Virus record (IMG/VR): IMGVR_UViG_3300025466_000023
Span: 17,519-81,518 of that record
Origin: a virus
DNA length: 64,000 nucleotides
Direction: 5' to 3' (one strand)
Shown here: positions 8,140 through 16,590 of the stretch, piece by piece
How the letters are laid out: each line of letters starts with the position of its first letter
How positions within the stretch are numbered: position 1 is the first letter of the stretch
The notes under the pieces: generated by a model
What the model was told of the DNA's origin: nothing
Databases searched by the model: none
The model's input: the letters and a program-made list of their open reading frames with translations, nothing else
Made by a program: the position numbers and the translations under genes

Positions 8140-8942
8140 CTATCGAACGTGTACCACTCGTACAAATTCATTTCGTTTTTACCAATCTTAGTAAATCTAT
8201 TTTTGAATCCATCAATTAGCTCTTTATTGATTTTATAGATTTCTTCTTTGGCCTCAGTGTCCGGGATAAAGTTTTCTATAGAGATTTTAATATTACCATC
8301 TAGTGAATGTAATGCTATTGCTACTCTGTGCGTATCGACATCTTGTGTTCGATGTATTATATCGCCCCTGCATAACAATAGATCTCCTGCTTTGATTTTA
8401 GGAGAGATTTTAATATCTTCAATATTGACATTTAGATACCATTCTTGATTGATATCATCTTCTATTACTTTTGTACGATTTCCCTCTGGAAAGAAACGTG
8501 TAGCTCCTTTACCTTTAAGTCTTTCGGCGCCAGCAGAATCATATTCAGCCAAGGTCTTATAACTTAAAACACTCAGTCCAGATTTTTCAACGTCGGGTTT
8601 GACAATAGGGATATAAAATTTTAATACACTATTATGATTCTTAAAGAATAGATAAGTTCCGTGATCCTGATGCCAATCTAAGTTCATCATAGTAGTATCT
8701 GAAAACAACCCGCCCGGAACAATCGTATCTGTATAAACAGGAGATTGCTTGATAATATCTCTTAACTTTGGCTCAAGTTGTTTGACTACAAATTCTGGAA
8801 CATCGTGAAATACTACCGTATCTGGACTTAAAGTAAGGGTAGACTTGCTTTTCATGTATTCTTTGATCAAAAAGATCAAATCATGTGTATTAAAAAAATC
8901 TGGGATAACAACAAATCCATGTTCTGTCAGTTCATTATACAT
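8136..8942 (-). CDS. PhyH-like 2OG-Fe(II) dioxygenase, 268 aa
   Basis: A phytanoyl-CoA dioxygenase-type protein. DWHQDHGTYLFF provides the HxD iron motif, KFYIPIV follows as in PhyH, the distal histidine is in GDIIHRTQDVDTHRVAIALHS, and R in the same stretch fits the 2OG anchor. Family members hydroxylate acyl-CoAs, peptide-carrier-bound amino acids and natural products. It is the last gene of the long leftward operon, 1 nt after the DUF3050 stop. It probably tailors the product of that operon (inference). Confidence 0.82.
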   Translation of the reverse strand: MYNELTEHGFVVIPDFFNTHDLIFLIKEYMKSKSTLTLSPDTVVFHDVPEFVVKQLEPKLRDIIKQSPVYTDTIVPGGLFSDTTMMNLDWHQDHGTYLFFKNHNSVLKFYIPIVKPDVEKSGLSVLSYKTLAEYDSAGAERLKGKGATRFFPEGNRTKVIEDDINQEWYLNVNIEDIKISPKIKAGDLLLCRGDIIHRTQDVDTHRVAIALHSLDGNIKISIENFIPDTEAKEEIYKINKELIDGFKNRFTKIGKNEMNLYEWYTFDS

Positions 8943-8943
8943 A

Positions 8944-9711
8944 TCAGTCTCTTGTTAATATTTTTTCTTCAACCTTATCCCAAAAAGCTATTCTAGATTT
9001 TATAGCTGTAATTGCGGTATGTTCTGCTTCAATTATTTTTAAAGGATGATTCTCGCATAGTTCTTCTACTAAGTTGATAGAAGCTGGCCCGTGACTATCT
9101 CCATCTACTTCAATGTGTCTTTCTAGATAAAATGCAAATCGACTAGCTTCTATAGAATTAAGATCTAACTGAGCAATTAATCTTTGAAACATAGCAGGTA
9201 TTACTGTTTCTCTACCGTAAGTAAAGGCCGCCGCTATTTCGTGTACCTTTCCTCTTTGTATGATATCAAAAGTAGTCCTCATAAATTCTTGACTAGGGTC
9301 CGGAATAAAAGAATCTATCAAAGCAAAATCTATTCCTTCTTTTTCAACAGATTCTAAAAATTTCATTATGGGTCTAGTATCAGCGCCAATTTCTGCCATT
9401 GTTTGGCAGTATAGGTCAAAGTGACTAATGTGAGAATTACGAAAAGGATCTATATCGCTTTCTTCTGATAATATTATTTCGTTAATCAACCTGCCTAGTT
9501 TACGTTGTCTTGCTGAAGGTAACCACAGATCTCCGCTAGGACATATACGATGCTGTAGTGCCTTAGCCAAGCTCATAAAATCCCAAACGGCAAACACATG
9601 ATGCTCCATAAAGATTTTAAGGTCGTCGATAGACTGTATGGTATTAGTAACCAATAGAGAATGGTTTTCTAATAGGTGTTTATGCTGGTTGACTTTGGAT
9701 ATCTTTAGCAT
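8944..9711 (-). CDS. DUF3050 protein, heme-oxygenase-like fold, 255 aa
   Basis: Signatures HHVFAVWDFMSLAKALQ and FYLERHIEVDGDSHGPAS match the DUF3050 family, which belongs to the heme-oxygenase-like superfamily that includes TenA-type proteins and several diiron oxidases. Conserved His/Glu residues on the expected helices (HHVFAVWDF, FTYGRETVIPAMF, FYLERHIEVDGDSHGP) could bind two irons. The biochemical role of DUF3050 is not established to my knowledge. It overlaps the radical-SAM gene upstream by 32 nt. Presence in a phage is unusual. Confidence 0.78.
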   Translation of the reverse strand: MLKISKVNQHKHLLENHSLLVTNTIQSIDDLKIFMEHHVFAVWDFMSLAKALQHRICPSGDLWLPSARQRKLGRLINEIILSEESDIDPFRNSHISHFDLYCQTMAEIGADTRPIMKFLESVEKEGIDFALIDSFIPDPSQEFMRTTFDIIQRGKVHEIAAAFTYGRETVIPAMFQRLIAQLDLNSIEASRFAFYLERHIEVDGDSHGPASINLVEELCENHPLKIIEAEHTAITAIKSRIAFWDKVEEKILTRD

Positions 9712-11011
9712 CTTGTATCCCTGTTTCTACTAATTCAACGTCTTCGCCAAACAACAGTTTCAGTGCGGCATTTTGAACAGCACCGTAATAGACTTTTTCA
9801 TTTCTACAGTTTTTTAAAAAAACCTCGTCTGGAAATTCAATAGGACAACTAGATTTGCACAATCTTCTTACGTTACAATCTGCACAATGAGTTTTTTTTC
9901 TATTTAGATCCAACTGTACGATACGTATGCCTTTGAGATTATTAATAGTTCCTGCAATATACTTTTCATTTGTATGAGGACAAAGTCTCACGTTTCCTTG
10001 TACATCTATACTGAGCACGTCGCCCGCATCGGCTCCGCAGTTGGTAGTCATAGTAACCGGTATTTGATTCCTCATACTTAATCCGTATTGTACGGCTCCA
10101 GTCCTACTATCAAAAAGATTAGACTCCATTAGAGGAAAGTTTTTGCCTTTGCCTAGTTTGTGTAATTGCTCTATGCGAGCATCTAAGTATCTATTGATGA
10201 TCTTCTTAAATTCTAAAGTATCGTCACCGGTCATTACGTGATTGGTGCTGTTTTGACTATCTGTTTCATCATACGTCCGTCCTAATGTAAAACTTAAACT
10301 AGGAAATTTTAATTCTAAGCGATCACTAACAACTTTAAACCAATTGTTTATTGCAAACAGATCATAATTTTGTTTACTGATCACACAATTAAAACTATAC
10401 TGTACTTTAGGATATAGTGCATCGATGGCTTTAATTGCACCAGCAACAGATTCTTTATCAAATATATCATCACCTCGAATAAACTGTCCAGGTCCGTCAT
10501 GACTAATACCTATGTTTACTACAGCAGATAGGCTTTGGAAAAAGTCTACATGTTTTTGTCTTAGTGGGCTTCCATTAGTGCTGATAAAGAAATGTCTTTT
10601 AGGACCATCTAAATGTTTCATTACTGGTTGTATGTCGTTCCAGTACAAAAATGGTTCGCCACCCCATAGTTCTATTCTTTCTAAGTTTTCTAAATCCAAA
10701 TATGTATCTATAGACTCTATGAACTTATCTAACGCAGTATTCTTACTGCGTTCGTCGGGGTTTCCAATATCTTTCTGCATGCAATAATCGCAAGAATAGT
10801 TACAGGCATGTCCAAATAAAATACGCAACGCAACAGGTTTATTATGTTTCTTTCTAGTCCCGTGTGTCTTTTTGGCTTCTTCATAAAACTCTAACGGTTT
10901 TTCGGCAGGAAGGCTTACAGTTTCTCCTGCATCGTTTATGAGAGTGTTATTGTCTACATCATAGTAAACAACTCTGCCGCTTTGTTTTAGTTTAAATTTG
11001 CTTAGACTCAT
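9680..11011 (-). CDS. Radical SAM protein with SPASM domain, 443 aa
   Basis: The start is placed at ATG 11009-11011 (MSLSKFKLKQSGRVVYYDVD), giving an ATGA overlap with the gene upstream. An N-terminal small domain (about 60 residues) precedes the radical-SAM core with C70, C74 and C77 (HACNYSCDYC) and LWGGEPFLYW near 117, the SAM-binding GGEP. The C-terminus has a SPASM-type cysteine set: TTNCGADAG, VRLCPH, HCADCNVRRLCKSSCP and a final NC. It therefore probably binds one or two auxiliary [4Fe-4S] clusters. SPASM enzymes modify ribosomal peptides or proteins (for example thioether or C-C crosslinks, or formylglycine). It is the most downstream of four consecutive radical-SAM genes. Confidence 0.9.
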   Translation of the reverse strand: MSLSKFKLKQSGRVVYYDVDNNTLINDAGETVSLPAEKPLEFYEEAKKTHGTRKKHNKPVALRILFGHACNYSCDYCMQKDIGNPDERSKNTALDKFIESIDTYLDLENLERIELWGGEPFLYWNDIQPVMKHLDGPKRHFFISTNGSPLRQKHVDFFQSLSAVVNIGISHDGPGQFIRGDDIFDKESVAGAIKAIDALYPKVQYSFNCVISKQNYDLFAINNWFKVVSDRLELKFPSLSFTLGRTYDETDSQNSTNHVMTGDDTLEFKKIINRYLDARIEQLHKLGKGKNFPLMESNLFDSRTGAVQYGLSMRNQIPVTMTTNCGADAGDVLSIDVQGNVRLCPHTNEKYIAGTINNLKGIRIVQLDLNRKKTHCADCNVRRLCKSSCPIEFPDEVFLKNCRNEKVYYGAVQNAALKLLFGEDVELVETGIQDAKDIQSQPA

Positions 11012-12078
11012 TTTTTCTCTATTATTGGAATTGCGTTGACTTGATCCGGTTTGATCAGACCAAATTTGCATTTAATCCAACCGCTTTCTATAAGACTGTT
11101 ACAGTATCTAGTGTATGGTTTTAACATTATTCCCGGAATAAAGTTATAGTCATAGTTTACTTTATATGTATCAGTTAATTTGAAATATTCTCGAAACTTT
11201 GGATTATTTGTTTTTTCAATCCAATTTAAATAACGGCGCTGTTTGCCTTCTATCAACTTTATTAGCAACAGATCTTTATTAAATGGCTGTGATAAATCGT
11301 CTACGATCCACCAAGGCTCTTCACTTATATCGCTAGCATCATCGCTAGAAAAATAGAATCTATCATAAAACAAATGCGGGGCTTCCCGCTGTATTTGAAT
11401 TAATCCGTCATCTGTGCTATCAACCCATGTGTTTTGTTCTTCTGCCCATTGATGTTCTAGTATTCGTCTTTCGGCACTAAAATCATGATGTACCATATTG
11501 CGCATGCCATTTTTATTAGCATACTCAATAACGGGTTTTAGAGATTCTATATCTCCACAATCAACAAATTTGATTTTTCTAATAGGACTTGCATCGTTTA
11601 GTTTAGATAGTGCATCAAACAATTTATTTTGATTAACACTTTCTGCAAACTTAGAACTAATACTAATACTGGCTATGTTTTTAAACTTTATATCTTTAAT
11701 CATTCTAGCTGATCTAAAGATAGCATTGTCTGTAAAACTATATTCCATATTGTGAGCATGTGCTTGATACCAAGCAAATTGTTTTGGATAGTTTAGTTTA
11801 AGGAACATCATGTCGTCGGCTGTGCTAACAACTAGAAAATTGCTAAAAGCATCTTGCCAAAAATGTTCAGCTTTGCTGGTTATTTCTGGAAAATAACTAG
11901 GTAGGTTGTTTTTAAGATGTTTAAAATTTTTATCTATGTAACAGATTTTACAACCTGCATCACAATAATATCTAGTTCCCAAACTAAAATAGATATCATA
12001 ATTAATTGAACATAGAGAATCCTGAGATAGCCAATACTCATTGAGATCTATTGCTGTTTCAAAATTCCCATCTATCAT
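11008..12078 (-). CDS. Divergent radical-SAM-like protein, 356 aa
   Basis: The N-terminus has CDAGCKICYIDKNF with C39, C43 and C46 in exact CxxxCxxC spacing, preceded by GTRYY as in many radical-SAM proteins. No GGEP motif or clear SPASM cluster is visible. The middle contains SISISSKFAESV and KIKFVDCGD, plausible strands of the partial TIM barrel. It may be a catalytically distinct or substrate-binding partner of its neighbours. ATGA overlaps at both ends make it the central gene of the radical-SAM set. Confidence 0.7.
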   Translation of the reverse strand: MIDGNFETAIDLNEYWLSQDSLCSINYDIYFSLGTRYYCDAGCKICYIDKNFKHLKNNLPSYFPEITSKAEHFWQDAFSNFLVVSTADDMMFLKLNYPKQFAWYQAHAHNMEYSFTDNAIFRSARMIKDIKFKNIASISISSKFAESVNQNKLFDALSKLNDASPIRKIKFVDCGDIESLKPVIEYANKNGMRNMVHHDFSAERRILEHQWAEEQNTWVDSTDDGLIQIQREAPHLFYDRFYFSSDDASDISEEPWWIVDDLSQPFNKDLLLIKLIEGKQRRYLNWIEKTNNPKFREYFKLTDTYKVNYDYNFIPGIMLKPYTRYCNSLIESGWIKCKFGLIKPDQVNAIPIIEKK

Positions 12079-13184
12079 TGTTTAATTTCAAATCCTTCTG
12101 TAATACCTACCCAGTCGACTAAATTCTTTTGTTGTTTAAGTTTATCCGTATGCATGATTGCAAAGTTCATTATCTGATAAAAATACTTGCAATTGCCTTT
12201 AGGTTCCTCGTTAAACATTTTATACATATACTTCAATCCACAACTAGCACGACTAGGACAAGTTACGCATGAAGGCAATATCTTATCATCGTCGCCTATG
12301 TCTTTCCAAACCACAGGAGTATCTGTGTCCCACTGTCCTGTTCTAGCTTCGTCTCTGCGATATTCTAACCATTCAAATTCTGGATAGATATAACCGTCTG
12401 GCCCTAATATTAATTTACTATGTTCTGCAAAATAGGCCTTGTCTATAAACTGATAATTTCCATCTATGAACACATTAATTTTTTTAATATAGAGTATTTG
12501 TAAGAACTCTAAAAATGCTTCAAAGAACTGTTTTAAATCAATGTTGTCAACTATCACATCGAATTTCTGTTTTCCTCGTTTATGTCTTAGCGGAATTATG
12601 TTTACACTAGTACATCTAGTAGTATAACAGGTATTGACAAAATTAGCAATATTATTAAAACTAAAACTTCTACGATCATCTATTGGTAAAACCCATTGCC
12701 ATTTCCATTGTTCGCAATTTTCATTTAGCACCTTGGCCATAGCTTCAACATCAAATGATTCTCTGTTTTGCTCTTGGAACATGAAATCATAACTAACTGT
12801 TGCGGCCAGTATACCTTTATATTTTTCAAAGAACTCTTTGTTTTCCACTACCAAAGATCCATTTGTAGTCATGCTAACTAGCCAGTTATTCCTACGTGCA
12901 ATAGGTTCTAGCCATTCCATTATCTCATACATCCGCTTAATAAACAGCAGAGGTTCACCTCCATGAAAGGAGATTCTAGTTATACTATTTGTTTGTTTTT
13001 CTGCCCAAAGAAAGAAATTCTTTAGTTTGTCAACTTGCCGAGGCCCTACTGATTGTCCACCAAGGTCCTCGATATAATCTCTATCGCAATAAACACAATC
13101 AAAGTTACATTTATTACCTAGGTATATTGTAACTATGCGTATTTTATCTAAGGGATTAGGATTTACTAGATTTATTCTTGACAT
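12075..13184 (-). CDS. Radical SAM protein, 369 aa
   Basis: C26, C30 and C33 in LGNKCNFDCVYCDRDYI form the radical-SAM cluster site, and ISFHGGEPLLF at about 72-80 is the SAM-binding motif. VSMTTNGSLV is another typical core strand. The C-terminal CVTCPSRASCGLKYMY and a later NCKYF look like a twitch/SPASM-type auxiliary cluster site. It starts 29 nt inside the preceding gene and overlaps the following gene by ATGA. Predicted to be a peptide- or protein-modifying enzyme (inference from family). Confidence 0.88.
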   Translation of the reverse strand: MSRINLVNPNPLDKIRIVTIYLGNKCNFDCVYCDRDYIEDLGGQSVGPRQVDKLKNFFLWAEKQTNSITRISFHGGEPLLFIKRMYEIMEWLEPIARRNNWLVSMTTNGSLVVENKEFFEKYKGILAATVSYDFMFQEQNRESFDVEAMAKVLNENCEQWKWQWVLPIDDRRSFSFNNIANFVNTCYTTRCTSVNIIPLRHKRGKQKFDVIVDNIDLKQFFEAFLEFLQILYIKKINVFIDGNYQFIDKAYFAEHSKLILGPDGYIYPEFEWLEYRRDEARTGQWDTDTPVVWKDIGDDDKILPSCVTCPSRASCGLKYMYKMFNEEPKGNCKYFYQIMNFAIMHTDKLKQQKNLVDWVGITEGFEIKQ

Positions 13185-14916
13185 TTTTAATCAACCTGTG
13201 ATTAAATGTTTCTGTAAGAGCTTTAGTTTCAGACTGTAATATTATTAAATGCAACAATCCTAAGAAAAATGCTCGTTGAGCAGGATCTAGTGTTTGACTA
13301 TCCATTTTGTTATCTGTTGGTGCTATGCTTCCTTTATCTAAAATAAAGTAATAGAAATCACTAATTTCCATAATACTGTCATCAACTAAACTTACAATTT
13401 CTTTAACAAAATTATTAGCACCTTGGGTAAGATTTATTTCTAGATTCATTATTTTACGCCACAGTGATAATAGTTTTCTATAATCATCAATTTCATCTAT
13501 TCCGTTATGGACTTTATCTAAAGAAGGATGGTAATTATAAAAATAATAAAATAACAAATAACTTAATCCTCTAACAAATGCAGGATGTTCGCCCATTGTT
13601 TGTTGTGCAGAAACAATCTTTTCAAACTTCAATTTAAACTGTTTTTTAGCAACGTCTTCTTGCAGATCAACAAACAACTTAACAATTTTTTGACACATGT
13701 CGTCCGGACGAAACATTTTTGTTCCTGTGTCCAAATTGCCAGCAGGACATTGATAGCAGGCATTTTTGTAATCACAAGTTTGACATTGTTCTTCTTCCTC
13801 AAACATCTTAGCATATTCTTTTTGGAAGTTTCTATATCTATCAATATAGATTTTGTCTTGCCAAAGGTTACCTAATATTGTTTCGCCTGTAGGGCCTGCC
13901 TTTTGATTAGTAAAGAAATAGCATCCGCTAAAGTCACCTGATCCATCAATAGCAATCATGTCTGCACCAATCATGCAGTTTTCTTCGCCCTTCTGTCCTA
14001 CCCCTTCTGAAAAGTGTATGGTCATATCTTCGTGTTCTTCTAGTACTGCTACTATATCATCGTGCAGTTTTTGCCATTCTTCTTCTCGCCATTGAACGAA
14101 TCCTCTAGCACTATCTAATACTAATGGATGAACGACTATTCTGCGTATACCTCTAGAATATAAATTGTCAACAAAGTCTCTAAAATAAGGAGCATTTTCT
14201 CTAGCAAGAGTAATCCTCATTGTAACACGTTTTGCGGCTTTAACATCTGCGGGCATACGACTTATGCAGTCCATTACTTTATCGATATCCTTCTGCCCGA
14301 TTTCTCTATGGTCAACTTCAGAGCGATTTGTATCAAGACTGATTAATACTCCTGTAAAGTCGTATGAAAAATATTCATTTATAAATTCATCTGTTAACAA
14401 AATACCGTTTGTTACCAGACCAATTACTGTATTTGTTTCTCCTGTACAGGTTAGAGATATTTCTTGTTCATTGGTCTTTAAGAATTGAAGTATTAGCTCT
14501 TTGTGTATCAAAGGCTCACCGCCAAAGAACTGAAACACTTTACGTTGTCTTTGGTTGCTGTCTCTAAGGAATCTAAATGCCGTTAGTAGACTTTCATTTG
14601 TAAATCTACCAAAGTCTTTGTTATGCTGTTCGTAACAGTACGTACAACTTAGATTACAAGCATTGGTTAATATTAAATTCATCTGCTTCAAATCTTGAAA
14701 CAAAAATTTACTATCTTTAAAACTTAATATTTGTTCAGTCGGCTTAGGTAGTACGCTTACAAGTCTGTTGGTTTTTTCTAACCCTTTAGGGGTTATAATA
14801 TTTGAGCTATGATATGCAAAGGATCCGTCTTCTGAAACACTAACACTAGATTTATGATCTAGGAATCTTTTCTTTTGTGCTTCAGTTTTGATCCAGGCAA
14901 TTGGATGTTCTGCCAT
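13156..14916 (-). CDS. Radical SAM/SPASM protein with C-terminal helical domain, 586 aa
   Basis: I choose ATG 14914-14916 (MAEHPIAWIKTEAQKKRF), which overlaps the TAA of the cysteine-tail gene as TAATG. The radical-SAM cysteines are C87, C91 and C94 (NACNLSCTYCYEQHN), and GGEP lies at about 132. SPASM cysteines are in EENCMIGAD, GCYFF, CQTCDYKNACYQCP and DDMCQ, resembling anaerobic sulfatase maturases and peptide maturases. After residue about 400 there is an extra helical domain of about 180 residues with no recognised family. It is the first enzyme translated after the putative substrate, the classical order for peptide maturation operons. Confidence 0.9.
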   Translation of the reverse strand: MAEHPIAWIKTEAQKKRFLDHKSSVSVSEDGSFAYHSSNIITPKGLEKTNRLVSVLPKPTEQILSFKDSKFLFQDLKQMNLILTNACNLSCTYCYEQHNKDFGRFTNESLLTAFRFLRDSNQRQRKVFQFFGGEPLIHKELILQFLKTNEQEISLTCTGETNTVIGLVTNGILLTDEFINEYFSYDFTGVLISLDTNRSEVDHREIGQKDIDKVMDCISRMPADVKAAKRVTMRITLARENAPYFRDFVDNLYSRGIRRIVVHPLVLDSARGFVQWREEEWQKLHDDIVAVLEEHEDMTIHFSEGVGQKGEENCMIGADMIAIDGSGDFSGCYFFTNQKAGPTGETILGNLWQDKIYIDRYRNFQKEYAKMFEEEEQCQTCDYKNACYQCPAGNLDTGTKMFRPDDMCQKIVKLFVDLQEDVAKKQFKLKFEKIVSAQQTMGEHPAFVRGLSYLLFYYFYNYHPSLDKVHNGIDEIDDYRKLLSLWRKIMNLEINLTQGANNFVKEIVSLVDDSIMEISDFYYFILDKGSIAPTDNKMDSQTLDPAQRAFFLGLLHLIILQSETKALTETFNHRLIKNVKNKSSKS

Positions 14917-15185
14917 TACAATGTACCACGAGTGCAATCACATTGACATTGACAATCGCAAACAGTAGTAAAATCATCATAATAAGTGTGAGTATGATTT
15001 ACAAGATTATTAAGAACGTTTGCCATTGCGGCAAATGTTGAAGCCGAAATACGTTGTCCAGACCCCACAGTTCCAGGTACGCTTACGCCTTGATTAGGTG
15101 CGGAAGTATAGTTAGCGTCCACGTTTCCGTCGGTTACGATCTGTGCATCTACTGTTGCGGTATTTGTTGAAGTTGTATCAGCCAT
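14916..15185 (-). CDS. Small HxH-module protein with alternating-cysteine tail, 89 aa (candidate modification substrate)
   Basis: The N-terminal 40 residues are Thr/Asn/Val-rich. Residues about 42-68 (GSGQRISASTFAAMANVLNN, then LVNHTHTYY) form a module also found twice in the virion-like protein at 19051-19428. The C-terminus reads TTVCDCQCQCDCTRGTL, with Cys at 76, 78, 80, 82 and 84. HxH motifs in trimeric phage fibre tips such as T4 gp37 bind iron. Immediately downstream, coupled by TAATG, comes a radical-SAM/SPASM gene. It could be a virion tip protein whose cysteine tail binds metal, a ribosomally made substrate of the radical-SAM enzymes, or both. A TATAAATA late promoter and GGAG SD precede it. 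Confidence 0.75.
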   Translation of the reverse strand: MADTTSTNTATVDAQIVTDGNVDANYTSAPNQGVSVPGTVGSGQRISASTFAAMANVLNNLVNHTHTYYDDFTTVCDCQCQCDCTRGTL

Positions 15186-15187
15186 AA

Positions 15188-16225
15188 TTAATCTCCAGTG
15201 TATTTATAACTGCTATTTCGATAAACATCTAAAGTGACTACGCATTTGTTTTCTAGTCCACCTAGACTTCTAGCTGTCTGTGAAAGACCCATAACAGTAT
15301 TTTCATTCCATCTAATGTGTATATACCCTTGTTCTTGTCCATCTTTAAACTCAAAATATACCTTATTACTGTCCGGATCTCTAGTCCAATTTAGGTTAGA
15401 TATTACTTTAATGTTTACTTTTGGAACTTCTTCTTGATAGCGCCACTGAAAAATGCTGTTTCCGAATGGTTTTAACCAAAACTTATCACCCGCAACAATT
15501 TTAGAATTACCTAAATAGGCAATATTCTTGCTCATTGAGGGTCTAAAGATTATGTCTCCTATAGACCCAAAATGTGCCTCCGTAGTCCAAAACCTAACTT
15601 CTTCATCTTCCTCTGTATCAAAATACGGAGAAATAGCTGTTAAGTCTGGATTAGGCACTAGATAATAGATAGGCAGTTCTCCTGTTCTATATAAGAAAAA
15701 CCATACAATACTTAAAACTTTGCTAGAGCCCGATTTGACCAAAGAACGATCGGGTAAGTAGACAAATTCTGATTTCAAATGACCTTCTATTGTCTCTTCA
15801 TTTTGTGCTAACCTATTTTCACTATCGAGCAATCGAGTAATCCATCTACTGTTGTTAGTAATATATTGATTATCAACATTAGTATTTTCATCAAATACTG
15901 TAGCAAAGGCAACACTTCTGCTAGCAGGATCTTCATCTAAGTAATCAAATGCAGTCTGCATATCTATGTCAATCGAAAGTCTTTCTCTATTAGGCAGATG
16001 TTGTTTAAAGAAGTGATACAACGTTAGCGTAGATTCTTTAGTTTTATTTCTACCTATAGTGATATTAAAATTATTCTTTGAAAAACAAGATAATCTTTGA
16101 TAATAATCCCTTGCTTCCCATATACCTAATCCCTTGTAAAATCCCCCTACATTCCACGCATTTTGTATATCTCCCCAAGGAGTTGGATAATGAGGCAACT
16201 GTTGCACTATTACTGTTTTTTTCAT
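15188..16225 (-). CDS. Unknown protein, 345 aa
   Basis: No family recognised. The sequence is mixed alpha/beta and aromatic-rich, with a YYLVPNPDLTAIS segment that recalls IYYLVPQGGDQTIY in the virion-like protein 19430-19990. The C-terminus (NKCVVTLDVYRNSSYKYTGD) is beta-like. It could be a structural component or an accessory of the biosynthetic operon. Start by ATGA overlap with the MaoC-like gene. The late promoter for the cysteine-tail gene lies inside its last codons. Confidence 0.65.
   Translation of the reverse strand: MKKTVIVQQLPHYPTPWGDIQNAWNVGGFYKGLGIWEARDYYQRLSCFSKNNFNITIGRNKTKESTLTLYHFFKQHLPNRERLSIDIDMQTAFDYLDEDPASRSVAFATVFDENTNVDNQYITNNSRWITRLLDSENRLAQNEETIEGHLKSEFVYLPDRSLVKSGSSKVLSIVWFFLYRTGELPIYYLVPNPDLTAISPYFDTEEDEEVRFWTTEAHFGSIGDIIFRPSMSKNIAYLGNSKIVAGDKFWLKPFGNSIFQWRYQEEVPKVNIKVISNLNWTRDPDSNKVYFEFKDGQEQGYIHIRWNENTVMGLSQTARSLGGLENKCVVTLDVYRNSSYKYTGD
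15201..15208 (-). promoter_or_regulatory. Late promoter TATAAATA before the cysteine-tail gene
   Basis: Perfect TATAAATA on the minus strand, followed by CACTGGAGATTAATT and the ATG at 15185. One of the few late boxes here that leaves a proper leader with an SD. It separates substrate plus radical-SAM genes from the upstream half of the operon. Confidence 0.65.
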
Positions 16226-16590
16226 TTTATTGATACCTTTAATATCTTCATACTACCTGTAAATCTAATATCTTCATGTACTTTAACATCGATATTAATA
16301 TATTGTATTATACCTTTGTTGGTATTACGTTCTTTCATTAATGTATGCCTTACTGTTATTGGTTCGTCTAAGTATATAGATTTTTTAAAACGAAACTGTT
16401 GTTCAATTAACCAAACAGTAAAATAATTAATATCTGTTTCACCCAATGCCTTGGCCGCGGTTAATAAACCAGGCACTACTACTCTATCAGAATCTGCTCG
16501 ATGCTGTGGGTTTCTATCGTTTCCCATCGCACAAAATGCAGTTATTTCTTCTTGAGTTACTTTAATAGGAAATTCAACATAGCCTATCAA
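16222..16590 (-). CDS. MaoC-like hot-dog (R-specific hydratase/dehydratase) protein, 122 aa
   Basis: The motif GNDRNPQHRADSD followed by VVPGLL matches the active-site Asp/His segment of MaoC-type enoyl hydratases (xDxNPxHxD), and YLDEPITVRHTLMKE fits the later hot-dog strands. Such proteins hydrate or dehydrate acyl-CoA or acyl-ACP. The in-frame start is TTG at 16588-16590, with GGAG correctly placed upstream; there is no usable ATG. The gene overlaps the upstream gene by 17 nt. Together with the beta-ketoacyl synthase it suggests acyl-chain chemistry. Confidence 0.8.
   Translation of the reverse strand: MIGYVEFPIKVTQEEITAFCAMGNDRNPQHRADSDRVVVPGLLTAAKALGETDINYFTVWLIEQQFRFKKSIYLDEPITVRHTLMKERNTNKGIIQYINIDVKVHEDIRFTGSMKILKVSIK

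Noticed and set aside
14917-14937. Upstream in-frame ATG (MHSWYIV) as start of the 586-aa radical-SAM gene
   Set aside because: It has no SD, and the TAATG overlap at 14916 matches the coupling used elsewhere in the operon.
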